Shown: piece by piece, positions 27,919 through 35,550 of the stretch
How the letters are laid out: every line of letters starts with the position of its first letter
Numbering within the stretch: position 1 is the first letter of the stretch
From: Heliobacterium mobile
GTDB taxonomy: Bacteria > Bacillota > Desulfitobacteriia > Heliobacteriales > Heliobacteriaceae
NCBI RefSeq assembly: GCF_009720735.1
Contig: NZ_WNKU01000021.1
Coordinates: 1-64,000, forward strand
DNA: 64,000 nt
Direction: 5' to 3'
Position numbers and translations under genes: made by a program
The notes under the pieces: generated by a model
Told to the model about the DNA's origin: nothing
Seen by the model: only the letters and a program-made list of their open reading frames with translations
Databases searched by the model: none

Positions 27919-28682
27919 TCTTCCGTTCCCTTCTTCCCTTGGCGGTAACCGTGAGTGAACGTAGGATCATATAGCAGTGAACGATCATAAGGACCTTCGA
28001 GAAAACGACCTACCATGATCATGGCCGTACGAGAAATTCGGGCTCCGCTCACTTTTTGAGCGATGTCGCCGAGTGTGCCTAGGACCGTCTTCTCATCAGG
28101 CCATGAGGCTTTATAGACAACAGCCACCGGCGTATCTTCCTCGTATCCTCCTTGAATCAGTTCCTGGCTCACTTCGGAGAGGAGATGGGTGCTCAAAAAG
28201 ATACATAAGGAAGCTCGATGCTGAGCCAAGCTGGCGAGAGATTCTTTCTCCGGCACCGGCGTCCTTCCAGCCAGCCGGGTGATGATTACCGTCTGGGAAA
28301 CGCCAGGCAAGGTAAACTCCTTTTTTACAGCTGCCGCCGCTGCCAGGAAGGAGCTCACACCGGGGACGATCTCGTAGGCGATGCCCATCTCGTCCAAGGC
28401 GTCCATCTGTTCCCGGTGAGCTCCATATATGCTCGGGTCGCCCGTATGGACTCGTGCGACCCCTTTGCCTTCTCCGACTGCCCGCTTCATGACAGCCAAC
28501 ACTTCTTCTAAGGACATGGAAGCGCTGTTATGGATCTCCGCATCAGGGCGGCACCAGCTCAGGATCTCGGGGTTGACAAGTGAACCGGCGTAGATGACTA
28601 CGTCAGCCTCAGCTAAGCGCTTTTGCCCTTTCACCGTAATCAGTTCGGGATCACCGGGGCCGGCGCCAATAAAACTAATCAA
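27915..28682 (-). CDS. cbiF: Cobalt-precorrin-4 C11-methyltransferase
   Basis: A SAM-dependent methyltransferase of 255 residues. Motifs are SFIGAGPGDPELITVKG, VVIYAGSLVNPEIL, VARVHTGDPSIYGA and YEIVPGVSSFLAAAAA, in the usual order for CbiF/CobM. The start is TTG at 28682, forming TTGA with the cbiL stop, so translation is probably coupled. It lies between cbiL and cbiG in the central pathway block. Confidence 0.95.
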   Translation of the reverse strand: MISFIGAGPGDPELITVKGQKRLAEADVVIYAGSLVNPEILSWCRPDAEIHNSASMSLEEVLAVMKRAVGEGKGVARVHTGDPSIYGAHREQMDALDEMGIAYEIVPGVSSFLAAAAAVKKEFTLPGVSQTVIITRLAGRTPVPEKESLASLAQHRASLCIFLSTHLLSEVSQELIQGGYEEDTPVAVVYKASWPDEKTVLGTLGDIAQKVSGARISRTAMIMVGRFLEGPYDRSLLYDPTFTHGYRQGKKGTEE

Positions 28683-29395
28683 ATCTCTTCCCCCTTCTGC
28701 TTCACCAACAACAAGCTGAGATAATCCAGCTTTTGCCCGACGAGGCGGGACAGATCTTTTTCAATCTTTTCTTCCGCTGTCCCGCACCGGGAAATAAACA
28801 GGGACGATTTGTCTCGGCCTTCCTCTTTGAGCAAGTCGTAGACTCCATCGAAGCGGGAAGCGACTTTCATCAAGACGAGGTTAGGGAACTGACGTAATAA
28901 GGGTCGCAGTTCCTCGGGGTCACGCAGGGCCGGGACGATGAGCAACGGTTCCTCTCCTTCGGCCAAGGGAATATTGACTCGCGACGCAGCAGCGCAAAAG
29001 GAGGTGATTCCCGGTACGCTTTCGACTTCTATTTCAGGATTGATCTTCTGTAATGACTTTAGCAAATACCCGTATGTTGAAAAGAGCAGGCAGTCGCCGA
29101 TGGTGATAAAGGCCGCCTCTCGACCGGAAGCGAGCACCTCGTAAATTTGCCGGGCTGCCTCATCCCAGGCTTCCTGCAGACGGCTTTCGTCGCCGGTCAT
29201 GGGCAAGTGTAACGAAACCACCTGCGTCTCAGCGGGTAAAACATCGCGGATGATTGTCGTAGCGACGCCTTCTCCGCCGCCTTTACCCTGGGGGGTAAAA
29301 ATGACCGGGACTTTCTGCAGCAGTTGAACCGCCCGGCAAGTGAGCAGACCGGGATCTCCAGGCCCGACACCGATGCCGTAGAAGCGACCAAGCAT
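28679..29395 (-). CDS. cbiL: Cobalt-factor II / precorrin-2 C20-methyltransferase
   Basis: A SAM-dependent methyltransferase of 238 residues acting on the first cobalt intermediate. It has YGIGVGPGDPGLLTCRAVQ at the start, ITIGDCLLFSTYGYL in the middle and ESVPGITSFCAAAS after it, all typical of CbiL/CobI. The ATG shares one base with the stop of the upstream fused cbiET gene (TAATG). Confidence 0.94.
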   Translation of the reverse strand: MLGRFYGIGVGPGDPGLLTCRAVQLLQKVPVIFTPQGKGGGEGVATTIIRDVLPAETQVVSLHLPMTGDESRLQEAWDEAARQIYEVLASGREAAFITIGDCLLFSTYGYLLKSLQKINPEIEVESVPGITSFCAAASRVNIPLAEGEEPLLIVPALRDPEELRPLLRQFPNLVLMKVASRFDGVYDLLKEEGRDKSSLFISRCGTAEEKIEKDLSRLVGQKLDYLSLLLVKQKGEEI

Positions 29396-30663
29396 TACAC
29401 ATCCTCCTTATGAGCCCACAGGATCGTGACAGGGTTATGGCTTTTCCACAAGTGATAAGCCCCTGCCTTTTCCAACCGTTGTACATGAAGCTGAGTGGCT
29501 TGAAAGGGAATCTGTTTTTCTTCCATCCAAGCGACGACAGCGCCGAGAGTTTCCACAGTGATGGCATTAACCACGATCGAACCGCCCGCTTTCAGGCGGT
29601 TCCAGCACAAATCGAGAATCGATGCTAAGTTGCCGCCGGAACCGCCGATGATCACTCTATCGGGATCGGGCAATGAATCGAGCACATCCGGTGCCATCCC
29701 GGGAACCACCTGCAGGTTCGATAAGCCAAAAGCGAATCCATTCGCAGCGATGAGTTCACAACCCTCTGGGTTTCGTTCCACCGCGTATACCTGACCTCGG
29801 TGGGCCAAACGGGCCGCTTCTACGCTGATCGAGCCTGTTCCCGCTCCTATATCCCAAACGACGTCCTTTGGTTCGATTTGAGATCTCACCAGGGTCAATG
29901 CCCGAACGTCCGATTTAGTCATCGGTACTTGACCTCGTTGGAACACTTCGTCAGGTAACCCAATCGTCGTGCTTTTTCGATAAGGGGCCTCACGGTTACA
30001 GCTATCCTGAGATTTTTCTGGATTTTCCCCGTTACGTTCTGCTCTCTTACCGCCTTCGACGATCAACAGTGCCGGACGGTAAGCAATAGATTTCACTTGC
30101 GCAATGTCGCTTATGAAAGCGGAACTTACTGCCTCTGTTTCATAGCCTAGGTCGCGAGTCACGAAAGCCCGGCGCCATCCCTGCTGATGGTCAACCAAAT
30201 GCTGCGCGATCGCTTCCGGCGAATGATCCGGATCGGTTAAAAAAGCGACCCATCCCTCATGGCTTAGCAGCTTCAGGGCATCGTCCATAGGACGTCCGTG
30301 CATGCTTTGCCAACGAGCCTCCTGCCAAGGCAAACCCAGCCGGGAAAAAGCCATTTGAAAGGAACTCAGCCCGGGGATGACCTCAATTTGATCGACTCCA
30401 AGCGACTTGACTAGGCGCGGCAATAAGCTGTAAAAGCCGGGATCTCCCGACACGAGTACAGCCACACGGCGTTGCAACCGCTCAACTGCTATAAATTCTA
30501 CCAAGCGATCCAAATGGCGGTCAATGGTACGAGTTGGCTTGTCAAGATAGGCAAAGAGTTCAAGTGCCCTCGGCCCTCCGACGAGCAGGTCCGCTTGTTC
30601 CACCGCCCGCAGTGCTTTGGGAACCAAATAGTCCTTTGTTCCGGGACCGATGCCGACGACCAC
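29395..30663 (-). CDS. cbiET: Fused cobalt-precorrin-7 C5/C15-methyltransferase
   Basis: A CobL-like fusion of about 422 residues. The N-terminal CbiE part (VVVGIGPGTKDYLVP, LVSGDPGFYSLLPRL, EVIPGLSSFQMAFS) is the C5-methyltransferase. The C-terminal CbiT part (about 240-422) has the Rossmann SAM motif VWDIGAGTGSISVEAA and IGGSGGNL and is the C15-methyltransferase/decarboxylase. A linker of about 30 charged residues joins them. The start is GTG at 30663, which shares its G with the cbiD stop (TAGTG). An upstream TTG inside cbiD is less likely. Confidence 0.93.
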   Translation of the reverse strand: MVVGIGPGTKDYLVPKALRAVEQADLLVGGPRALELFAYLDKPTRTIDRHLDRLVEFIAVERLQRRVAVLVSGDPGFYSLLPRLVKSLGVDQIEVIPGLSSFQMAFSRLGLPWQEARWQSMHGRPMDDALKLLSHEGWVAFLTDPDHSPEAIAQHLVDHQQGWRRAFVTRDLGYETEAVSSAFISDIAQVKSIAYRPALLIVEGGKRAERNGENPEKSQDSCNREAPYRKSTTIGLPDEVFQRGQVPMTKSDVRALTLVRSQIEPKDVVWDIGAGTGSISVEAARLAHRGQVYAVERNPEGCELIAANGFAFGLSNLQVVPGMAPDVLDSLPDPDRVIIGGSGGNLASILDLCWNRLKAGGSIVVNAITVETLGAVVAWMEEKQIPFQATQLHVQRLEKAGAYHLWKSHNPVTILWAHKEDV

Positions 30664-31802
30664 TAGGGGGTAACCGGATTCCACATTTTGATCACGTTCT
30701 TTGCTCGCTGGCTCCAACCTAGAGGCTCTCCCTTCAAATCTGTAAATACCACCGAAACCGGTCGAGGGAATCGCTCCATAGCTTTTATCGCCGCTACCTC
30801 GGCCAGTTCGTCAAAAAGTTCCCGGTATCCCGCCTCGGTGAGGATATGTACCGTTTCTTCGGCCGTATTTGCCTCCAACAAGGCCTTGACGAGCGGAAGC
30901 GGGTAACCTCGAACCGCTGCGTGGGCAGCGATGATCTCTCTCCGTCCGTCGGCAACTTTGCTGTGAGTGTGAAAAATCCCTCCGGCCACTTTGACTAGTT
31001 TGCCAACATGCCCCCAAAGAAGTATTTCTTCTACACCTCTTTTGCTGCAGGCATCGAGCATATGACCGATAAAGTTGCTCGTGAGCACCACCGCCTCTGA
31101 AGGTACACCTTGGCGCTGCAAACCCCGTTGCCCCATATTGCCCGGCGTTAAAGCGAGTGAGCGATGTCCGGCTGCCAGGGCCACATCGATTTGCGGTTCC
31201 AGGCTGTCCTTAAAGGCTTCTTCCGACATGGGCTTTACAATACCCGTCGTGCCCAAAATGGAGATGCCGCCGACGATACCTAATCTCGGGTTCAGTGTAG
31301 ACGGTCCCACCTTTTCCCCGTCAGGCACCCAAACGACGATCGAAACACCACCATCGTCCGGGAGCACCTCTTTGACCGCCTCAAGAATCATCGATCGTGG
31401 AACAGGGTTGATGGCCGGTTCGCCAACGGGTACGGCTAGTCCTGGCTTAGTCACCCTGCCGACACCGATTCCTCCACCGATCTCAATGCCTTTTTCAATG
31501 GCGAAGACGGAGACCCGTATAGTCAATCCATGGGTAGCATCAGGGTCGTCTCCGCCGTCTTTGATGACTTGACAAGTCACTGCCTTAACCTGCGGAGGAA
31601 GTGAGGGTTCTGGCTCATCGATCTGAGCGACAGGGATCGGTAACCGCCCGCCTTGGGGTAAGGGAATTTCGATAAATCCGGTACCTTCTGTCCATGTTTC
31701 GTAGAGGATGCCTGTCGCCGCCTTGGCCGCTGCAGCTGCACAGGATCCGGTTGTATAGCCCTTGCGCAGTCTTCCATTCCCCCTACCCAAAGAAACACCC
31801 AT
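30663..31802 (-). CDS. cbiD: Cobalt-precorrin-5B C1-methyltransferase
   Basis: First gene of the riboswitch-controlled unit. CbiD methylates C1 of cobalt-precorrin-5B. The hallmark LRKGYTTGSCAAAAAKAA is at residues 12-29, followed by EIGGGIGVGRVTKPGL and LTPGNMGQRGL. The start is unusual. The ATG at 31802 has no ribosome binding site and lies in the 3' arm of an 11-bp hairpin. Alternatives are TTG at 31790, CTG at 31769 (AGGGGG nine bases before) and, in the same open frame, CTG at 31868 behind GGGGGAGG next to the riboswitch. Length with the ATG is 379, normal for the family. Confidence 0.93.
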   Translation of the reverse strand: MGVSLGRGNGRLRKGYTTGSCAAAAAKAATGILYETWTEGTGFIEIPLPQGGRLPIPVAQIDEPEPSLPPQVKAVTCQVIKDGGDDPDATHGLTIRVSVFAIEKGIEIGGGIGVGRVTKPGLAVPVGEPAINPVPRSMILEAVKEVLPDDGGVSIVVWVPDGEKVGPSTLNPRLGIVGGISILGTTGIVKPMSEEAFKDSLEPQIDVALAAGHRSLALTPGNMGQRGLQRQGVPSEAVVLTSNFIGHMLDACSKRGVEEILLWGHVGKLVKVAGGIFHTHSKVADGRREIIAAHAAVRGYPLPLVKALLEANTAEETVHILTEAGYRELFDELAEVAAIKAMERFPRPVSVVFTDLKGEPLGWSQRAKNVIKMWNPVTP

Positions 31803-31827
31803 ATCCCGGCATGCGAGATATGGGTGT
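31795..31827 (-). promoter_or_regulatory. Hairpin after the B12 riboswitch that contains the cbiD ATG
   Basis: On the minus strand ACACCCATATC (31827-31817) and GATATGGGTGT (31805-31795) pair perfectly around an 11-base loop, and TTCTTT follows. The candidate cbiD ATG (31802-31800) is inside the second arm. It may be the riboswitch expression platform, acting as a terminator with a weak U-tract or by hiding a start codon. Confidence 0.6.
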
Positions 31828-31907
31828 ACAGATGCAAATGAAAATCTAGGGAACCTAATCTTCCCCAGTCTTTCACCTCCCCCGTGGCTCGCGGGTTTAC
31901 CGGTGCG

Positions 31908-32055
31908 GGGACAGGCAGGTTTCCTGGCTCAGGTTCATCGCAACGCTTCGCCTTCCCGGTTACCCGGTGGCCTGATGAAGCGGACTCCCCTTTCACAGTG
32001 GCGGCACCGCGTCGGAATTACACCGACTTCCCTAATGTCTCTGACCCCAACTATA
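31908..32055 (-). promoter_or_regulatory. Cobalamin (B12) riboswitch
   Basis: The minus strand carries the conserved elements in order: AGGGAAGTCGGTG, AATTCCGACGCGGTGCC, GCCACTGTGA, GGAGTC, GGGAAGG, GATGAACC and the B12 box AGCCAGGAAACCTGCC (31929-31914). It lies 106 bp upstream of cbiD on the same strand. Binding of adenosylcobalamin should lower expression of the cbiD-cbiC unit. Exact ends are estimated from the conserved core. Confidence 0.93.
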
Positions 32056-32073
32056 AAACTGTCTTACGTTAAA

Positions 32074-32349
32074 TTATTCGCCACCCTTTGCATCATTCCT
32101 GCAAATCCAAAGAACTTTTCTGTCGTCACTGCGGAAAATCTGCCGATGGTCCCTGACTGTCCGATGCATTCGTTTTAGCCGGCGATTTTCAGCTTCCAAG
32201 CGGGCGATGGCGTCTCGTCGCTCCGAGTCTATCGTCTCCAATAAGGCCATCAAGACACGGCGGCTGACCCGCAATTGGTTTAGGCGAGAACGCAGATAGG
32301 TCACTTGGTCTTTTAAGGTGTCGATCGAATCGCGCTTTGATTCTTCCAT
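32074..32349 (-). CDS. Small coiled-coil hypothetical protein
   Basis: A 91-residue, highly charged, mostly helical protein. The middle (about 10-60) shows a heptad-like pattern with LKDQVTYLRSRLNQLR and later RLEAENRRLKRM. There is no signal peptide or known motif. The start is the ATG at 32349 with GGAGG eight bases upstream; another ATG two codons earlier sits closer to that site. It lies between the aminotransferase gene and the riboswitch, just upstream of the cobalamin leader, on the same strand. The function is unknown. Confidence 0.65.
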   Translation of the reverse strand: MEESKRDSIDTLKDQVTYLRSRLNQLRVSRRVLMALLETIDSERRDAIARLEAENRRLKRMHRTVRDHRQIFRSDDRKVLWICRNDAKGGE

Positions 32350-32419
32350 GGACATGCCCTCCTGTCCATCTCTTGACACCATTTTATGTAAAAGGCAGGC
32401 GAATTATCCCAATGCTTAT

Positions 32420-33604
32420 CTAGGAGCGAGCTAAACCGTCCCAATGGGCAATCCGGTCGATCGCTTCTTCGATGCGTTTCTCCGGTACCACCAAGGCGAT
32501 GCGTACGAAACCTTCCCCTGAATCACCGAAAGCATTTCCTGGAACGACCAATACTCCCGTCTCTCGCAAGAACTTTTCGGCGAACTCAAAAGAGGAAGCA
32601 AAACCTGCAGGGATCGGCGCCCAGACGAACATGGAAGCCTTCGGTTTATCCATCTTCCAGCCGATCCGTCCCAGTCCGTCTACAAGGACATCTCGCCGCT
32701 TTTGATAGTTCATCGCATTTTGTCGGACGATGTCCTGAGGGCCTCGTAAAGCGGCTACGGCAGCCCATTGAACCGCTTTAAACACCCCGTAATCGATATT
32801 TGATTTTAACTTGGCCAAGGCGTCGATAACAGCCTTATTTCCGACGGCCATCCCGAGCCGGCAGCCGGCTAAATTATAAGACTTAGAAACGGAATGCAGT
32901 TCGATGCCCACTTCTTTGGCACCGGGGGCTTGGAGAAAACTGACCGGTTTATATCCATCGTAGGCCAACTCCGAATAAGCCACGTCATGGAGCACGATGA
33001 TGTCGTAGCGCCGGGCAAAATCTACGACCTTTTCAAAAAAATCTAGTTCTGCCGTAGCCGCCACAGGATTGCTGGGATAATTCAGCACCATCATCCGGGC
33101 TTTTCGAGCGACTTCTTCAGGAATCGCCTCTAAGTCGGGAAGATAGTGATTTTCTTTTTTCAAGGGTACATAATGAGGCACCCCTTCCGCTAAGAGGAGC
33201 CCGGCTGTGTAAATCGGATAGCCGGGGTCCGGGATCAAGGCTGTCTCTCCGGGATCGATGAGCGAAAGAAAGATATGACCTAATCCGTCTTGGGAACCCA
33301 TCAGTGATAAGACTTCCTCTTTGGGGTTCAGTTCCACGTTGAAACGTTGGAGATACCACTCTGCCACAGCCTCTTTGAACTCAGGAAGTCCCTCCGTAAG
33401 GGCATATCCAAAAGCATCATCCCGTTGCAAGGCATCCAATAAGGCTTGACGGACATGAGGCGCAGGAGGTTGATCAGGGCTGCCGATACCCAAATTGATT
33501 ACATCGGTTCCATTCTCTTCGACTTCCCTGCGAAGTGCATCCATCTGTGAAAACATGGCTGACGTGAGTCCGGCCATACGGCGTGCTGTTTTTATCTGCT
33601 TCAT
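32420..33604 (-). CDS. Class I/II aminotransferase, LL-diaminopimelate aminotransferase-like
   Basis: A fold-type I PLP enzyme of 394 residues. Recognisable parts are NLGIGSPDQPPAPHV near the N-terminus, GSQDGLGHI, PDPGYPIY, the cofactor-contact NYPSNPVAA and DVAYSELAYDG, and the PLP lysine in SVSKSYNLAGCRLG. The overall pattern is closest to the DapL/AspC-like group that includes LL-diaminopimelate aminotransferase. The exact substrate (DAP, aspartate or glutamate family) cannot be fixed. AAAAGGGG precedes the ATG. It stands alone with a gap and a terminator upstream. Confidence 0.85.
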   Translation of the reverse strand: MKQIKTARRMAGLTSAMFSQMDALRREVEENGTDVINLGIGSPDQPPAPHVRQALLDALQRDDAFGYALTEGLPEFKEAVAEWYLQRFNVELNPKEEVLSLMGSQDGLGHIFLSLIDPGETALIPDPGYPIYTAGLLLAEGVPHYVPLKKENHYLPDLEAIPEEVARKARMMVLNYPSNPVAATAELDFFEKVVDFARRYDIIVLHDVAYSELAYDGYKPVSFLQAPGAKEVGIELHSVSKSYNLAGCRLGMAVGNKAVIDALAKLKSNIDYGVFKAVQWAAVAALRGPQDIVRQNAMNYQKRRDVLVDGLGRIGWKMDKPKASMFVWAPIPAGFASSFEFAEKFLRETGVLVVPGNAFGDSGEGFVRIALVVPEKRIEEAIDRIAHWDGLARS

Positions 33605-33792
33605 TCTTTTGTAACCCCTTTTACGTGAAAATGCCTATAATCAATCATTTTATTCCCCTTATTTCTCAGAATCAACAAATCGTTCAGATAAAAATTCGAG
33701 CCTTCCACAAAGTGGCTAGTTCCTTTCAAGAAGTACGATCCGAATGTAGGGTCGAAGTGAAAGATCTATATGAAACGAGTCGATACCACGAG

Positions 33793-33816
33793 AAAAGGCG
33801 CCTTCATCAGCGCCTT
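33793..33816. terminator. Terminator downstream of the dipeptidase and mini-gene
   Basis: AAGGCGC and GCGCCTT form a stem with an 8-base loop. On the minus strand TTTTC follows, and on the plus strand AGTTTT follows. Confidence 0.6.
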
Positions 33817-33866
33817 AGTTTTAACCCATTCATAATAATAACCGAGAGCATCTATTACTTACGATG

Positions 33867-34015
33867 CTACCAATCTCTCGCGTTAGAGACTTCGTCGAAT
33901 TCACTGCCATCGACACATTCTTTGCAAGGAAGGCAATCACCATAACTTTCCGCATACTTGCAACCAGCACAATGATTCTCGCTGTCCAGAAAAACTCCCC
34001 CTTCCGGTAGTCCAT
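33867..34015 (-). pseudogene. Cys-rich mini-protein with an apparent frameshift
   Basis: The ATG at 34015 with AGAGGG just upstream opens MDYRKGEFF. After a run of five T (33994-33990), the next frame continues with LDSENHCAGCKYAESYGD and then CLPCKECVDGSEFDEV to a TAG at 33867. The combined 48 residues carry C-x2-C-x8-C-x2-C-x2-C, a pattern typical of a metal-binding knuckle. Either one T is a sequencing or real indel error, or the second frame starts alone, at a CTG behind GGGGGAG. The gene follows the dipeptidase on the same strand and ends before a terminator. It occupies an otherwise empty 475-bp stretch. The function is unknown. Confidence 0.45.
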
Positions 34016-34078
34016 TCCCTCTTTTTTACTATTGTCCCATCCTAAGGAGTTACCATTCATGGACCGCACCACAATTTT

Positions 34079-35044
34079 TTACGGAACAGAGACTGGACAA
34101 TCAGGACTAGACGGCAATTGAAGAGTGAGCAGCCGTAAAAAATTATCTCCGGCAATCGCCTTGATCTGTTCTTTTTGATATCCCTTTTGACTTAGCGCAT
34201 CCCATAAACGTGGGTAGGCGGCCGCTGTTTCTAAGCCGCGAGGAGTCTTTTCGATACCGTCAAAATCGCTGCCGATCCCCACATGTTCATAGGTTCCCGC
34301 TACTTGGCAGGCATGGTCGATATGTTCGACGACTCGTTCCAGGTTCGCCATCCCTGCCGCAAGAAAGTCCGGGCAAAAATTGATCCCCATGACGCCGCCC
34401 TGCTCAGCGAGCGCCCGGATCTGCCGGTCGTCCAGATTGCGCGGGTGTTCCCGTATGCGTCGGCAGTTGCTGTGAGATACGATAACAGGCTTCGTAGACA
34501 CTTCGAGGACATCCCAAAAACCAGTCGGTGAGATATGGGCTAGATCGACGAGCATACCTATCTGTTGCATTGCTTCTACCACTTGTCGACCAAACCGCGT
34601 CAGCCCGCTTTTGCTGCCCTCTTCCCAACTGCCGTCGGCTAAAAGATTCCGTTGATTCCAGGTTAGTCCGATCGAGCGCACGCCGAGGCGAAAAAGAACG
34701 TGCAGTACATCGAGGGAGCCTTCCAATGCTTCTGCACCTTCAACCGTCAAGAGCGCGCCAATCCGCCTATCCAATTCATTCAGATCTTCTTTCCATAGGA
34801 CCTTCCGTAGGCCCAGCGAATGTTCTTCTGTTAGGCTATGGAAGCGATGTATCAATTCAAGAGCTTGCCGCAGGCTTCCATAGGGTTTATGAGCTTCATC
34901 AATATATGCGGCGAAGAACTGTACCTTGACAAAACCTCTTGCCAAGGTCTCCTTCGTAATCGGGCCAGGACCTGAAGAGTAATCGAATTTTTCCTTCCCT
35001 AGACGACTGAGGGTGTCACAGTGGGCGTCCACGACTGGATACAT
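34079..35044 (-). CDS. Membrane dipeptidase-like peptidase (family M19)
   Basis: A 321-residue zinc peptidase of the renal dipeptidase family, without signal peptide. Metal ligands appear in DAHCDTL (residues 6-12), VEGAEALEG, the His of VSHSNCRRIREHPRN and GIGSDFDGIE. Bacterial members cleave dipeptides, often with D-residues. GGAG lies 10 bases before the ATG. It is transcribed after the spoVS terminator and appears to share a transcript with the Cys-rich mini-gene downstream. Confidence 0.9.
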   Translation of the reverse strand: MYPVVDAHCDTLSRLGKEKFDYSSGPGPITKETLARGFVKVQFFAAYIDEAHKPYGSLRQALELIHRFHSLTEEHSLGLRKVLWKEDLNELDRRIGALLTVEGAEALEGSLDVLHVLFRLGVRSIGLTWNQRNLLADGSWEEGSKSGLTRFGRQVVEAMQQIGMLVDLAHISPTGFWDVLEVSTKPVIVSHSNCRRIREHPRNLDDRQIRALAEQGGVMGINFCPDFLAAGMANLERVVEHIDHACQVAGTYEHVGIGSDFDGIEKTPRGLETAAAYPRLWDALSQKGYQKEQIKAIAGDNFLRLLTLQLPSSPDCPVSVP

Positions 35045-35067
35045 ACCGAATCATCTCCAAAAAAATA

Positions 35068-35096
35068 ATACCTGCTCATTCAATATGAGCAGGTAT
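35068..35096 (-). terminator. Terminator of spoVS
   Basis: ATACCTGCTCAT pairs perfectly with ATGAGCAGGTAT over a 5-base loop, then TTATTTTTTT follows on the minus strand. It isolates spoVS from the dipeptidase gene. Confidence 0.92.
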
Positions 35097-35129
35097 CTAC
35101 AGTATGTCAATTCTATGAAAACTGATGAA

Positions 35130-35390
35130 TTACCGAGGTTCCACAATCAATTTAATGGCAGTACGCTCTTCACCATCGATTTGGATATCCGTGAAGGCGG
35201 GGATGCAAATCAGGTCTACGCCACGAGGAGCTTCAAAGCCGCGAGCTATAGCCACTGCTTTCACTGCCTGGTTCAATGCACCCGCTCCGATGGCTTGGAT
35301 TTCGGCGCCACCCCTTTCTCGTAATACTCCTGCTAAAGCGCCTGCCACTCGGTTTGGGCTGGATTTAGCTGATACTTTGAGAACTTCCAT
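35130..35390 (-). CDS. spoVS: Stage V sporulation protein S
   Basis: A small Alba-fold protein of 86 residues with the strongly conserved MEVLKVSAKSSPNRVAGALA and IKLIVEPR end. In Bacillus it affects spore coat assembly and septation timing. AAGGAGG lies eight bases before the ATG. It is a single-gene unit between a sigma-H-type promoter and a strong terminator. Its presence supports an endospore-forming host. Confidence 0.96.
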   Translation of the reverse strand: MEVLKVSAKSSPNRVAGALAGVLRERGGAEIQAIGAGALNQAVKAVAIARGFEAPRGVDLICIPAFTDIQIDGEERTAIKLIVEPR

Positions 35391-35440
35391 GTAAACGGCC
35401 TCCTTGAATGTTATAATTTTCTTCTATTTCCACCATTGCT

Positions 35441-35469
35441 TAATTCTACAGTAAATCAAAAATTCCTTT
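35441..35469 (-). promoter_or_regulatory. Sigma-H-type promoter of spoVS
   Basis: AAAGGAATT (35469-35461) matches the sigma-H -35 consensus RnAGGAwww, and GTAGAATTA (35449-35441) matches the -10 consensus RnnGAATww, with 11 bp between them. B. subtilis spoVS is known to be sigma-H dependent, so the match is expected. Confidence 0.75.
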
Positions 35470-35550
35470 TTTTCAGATAATAAAAAATATCCAATTCTTC
35501 TCAAATTCTTAGTTATAACATTCTTAGCTCCCGAAAAAGGGAAGAACGGG

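Noticed and set aside
31577-31996. 139-codon frame overlapping cbiD and the riboswitch
   Set aside because: It runs through the riboswitch aptamer and out of frame through cbiD. Its composition is that of a shadow frame, and no family is recognisable.
33830-34072. 80-codon frame over the Cys-rich mini-gene
   Set aside because: Only its first nine residues fit the mini-protein; the rest has no motif, while the adjacent frame holds the cysteine pattern.
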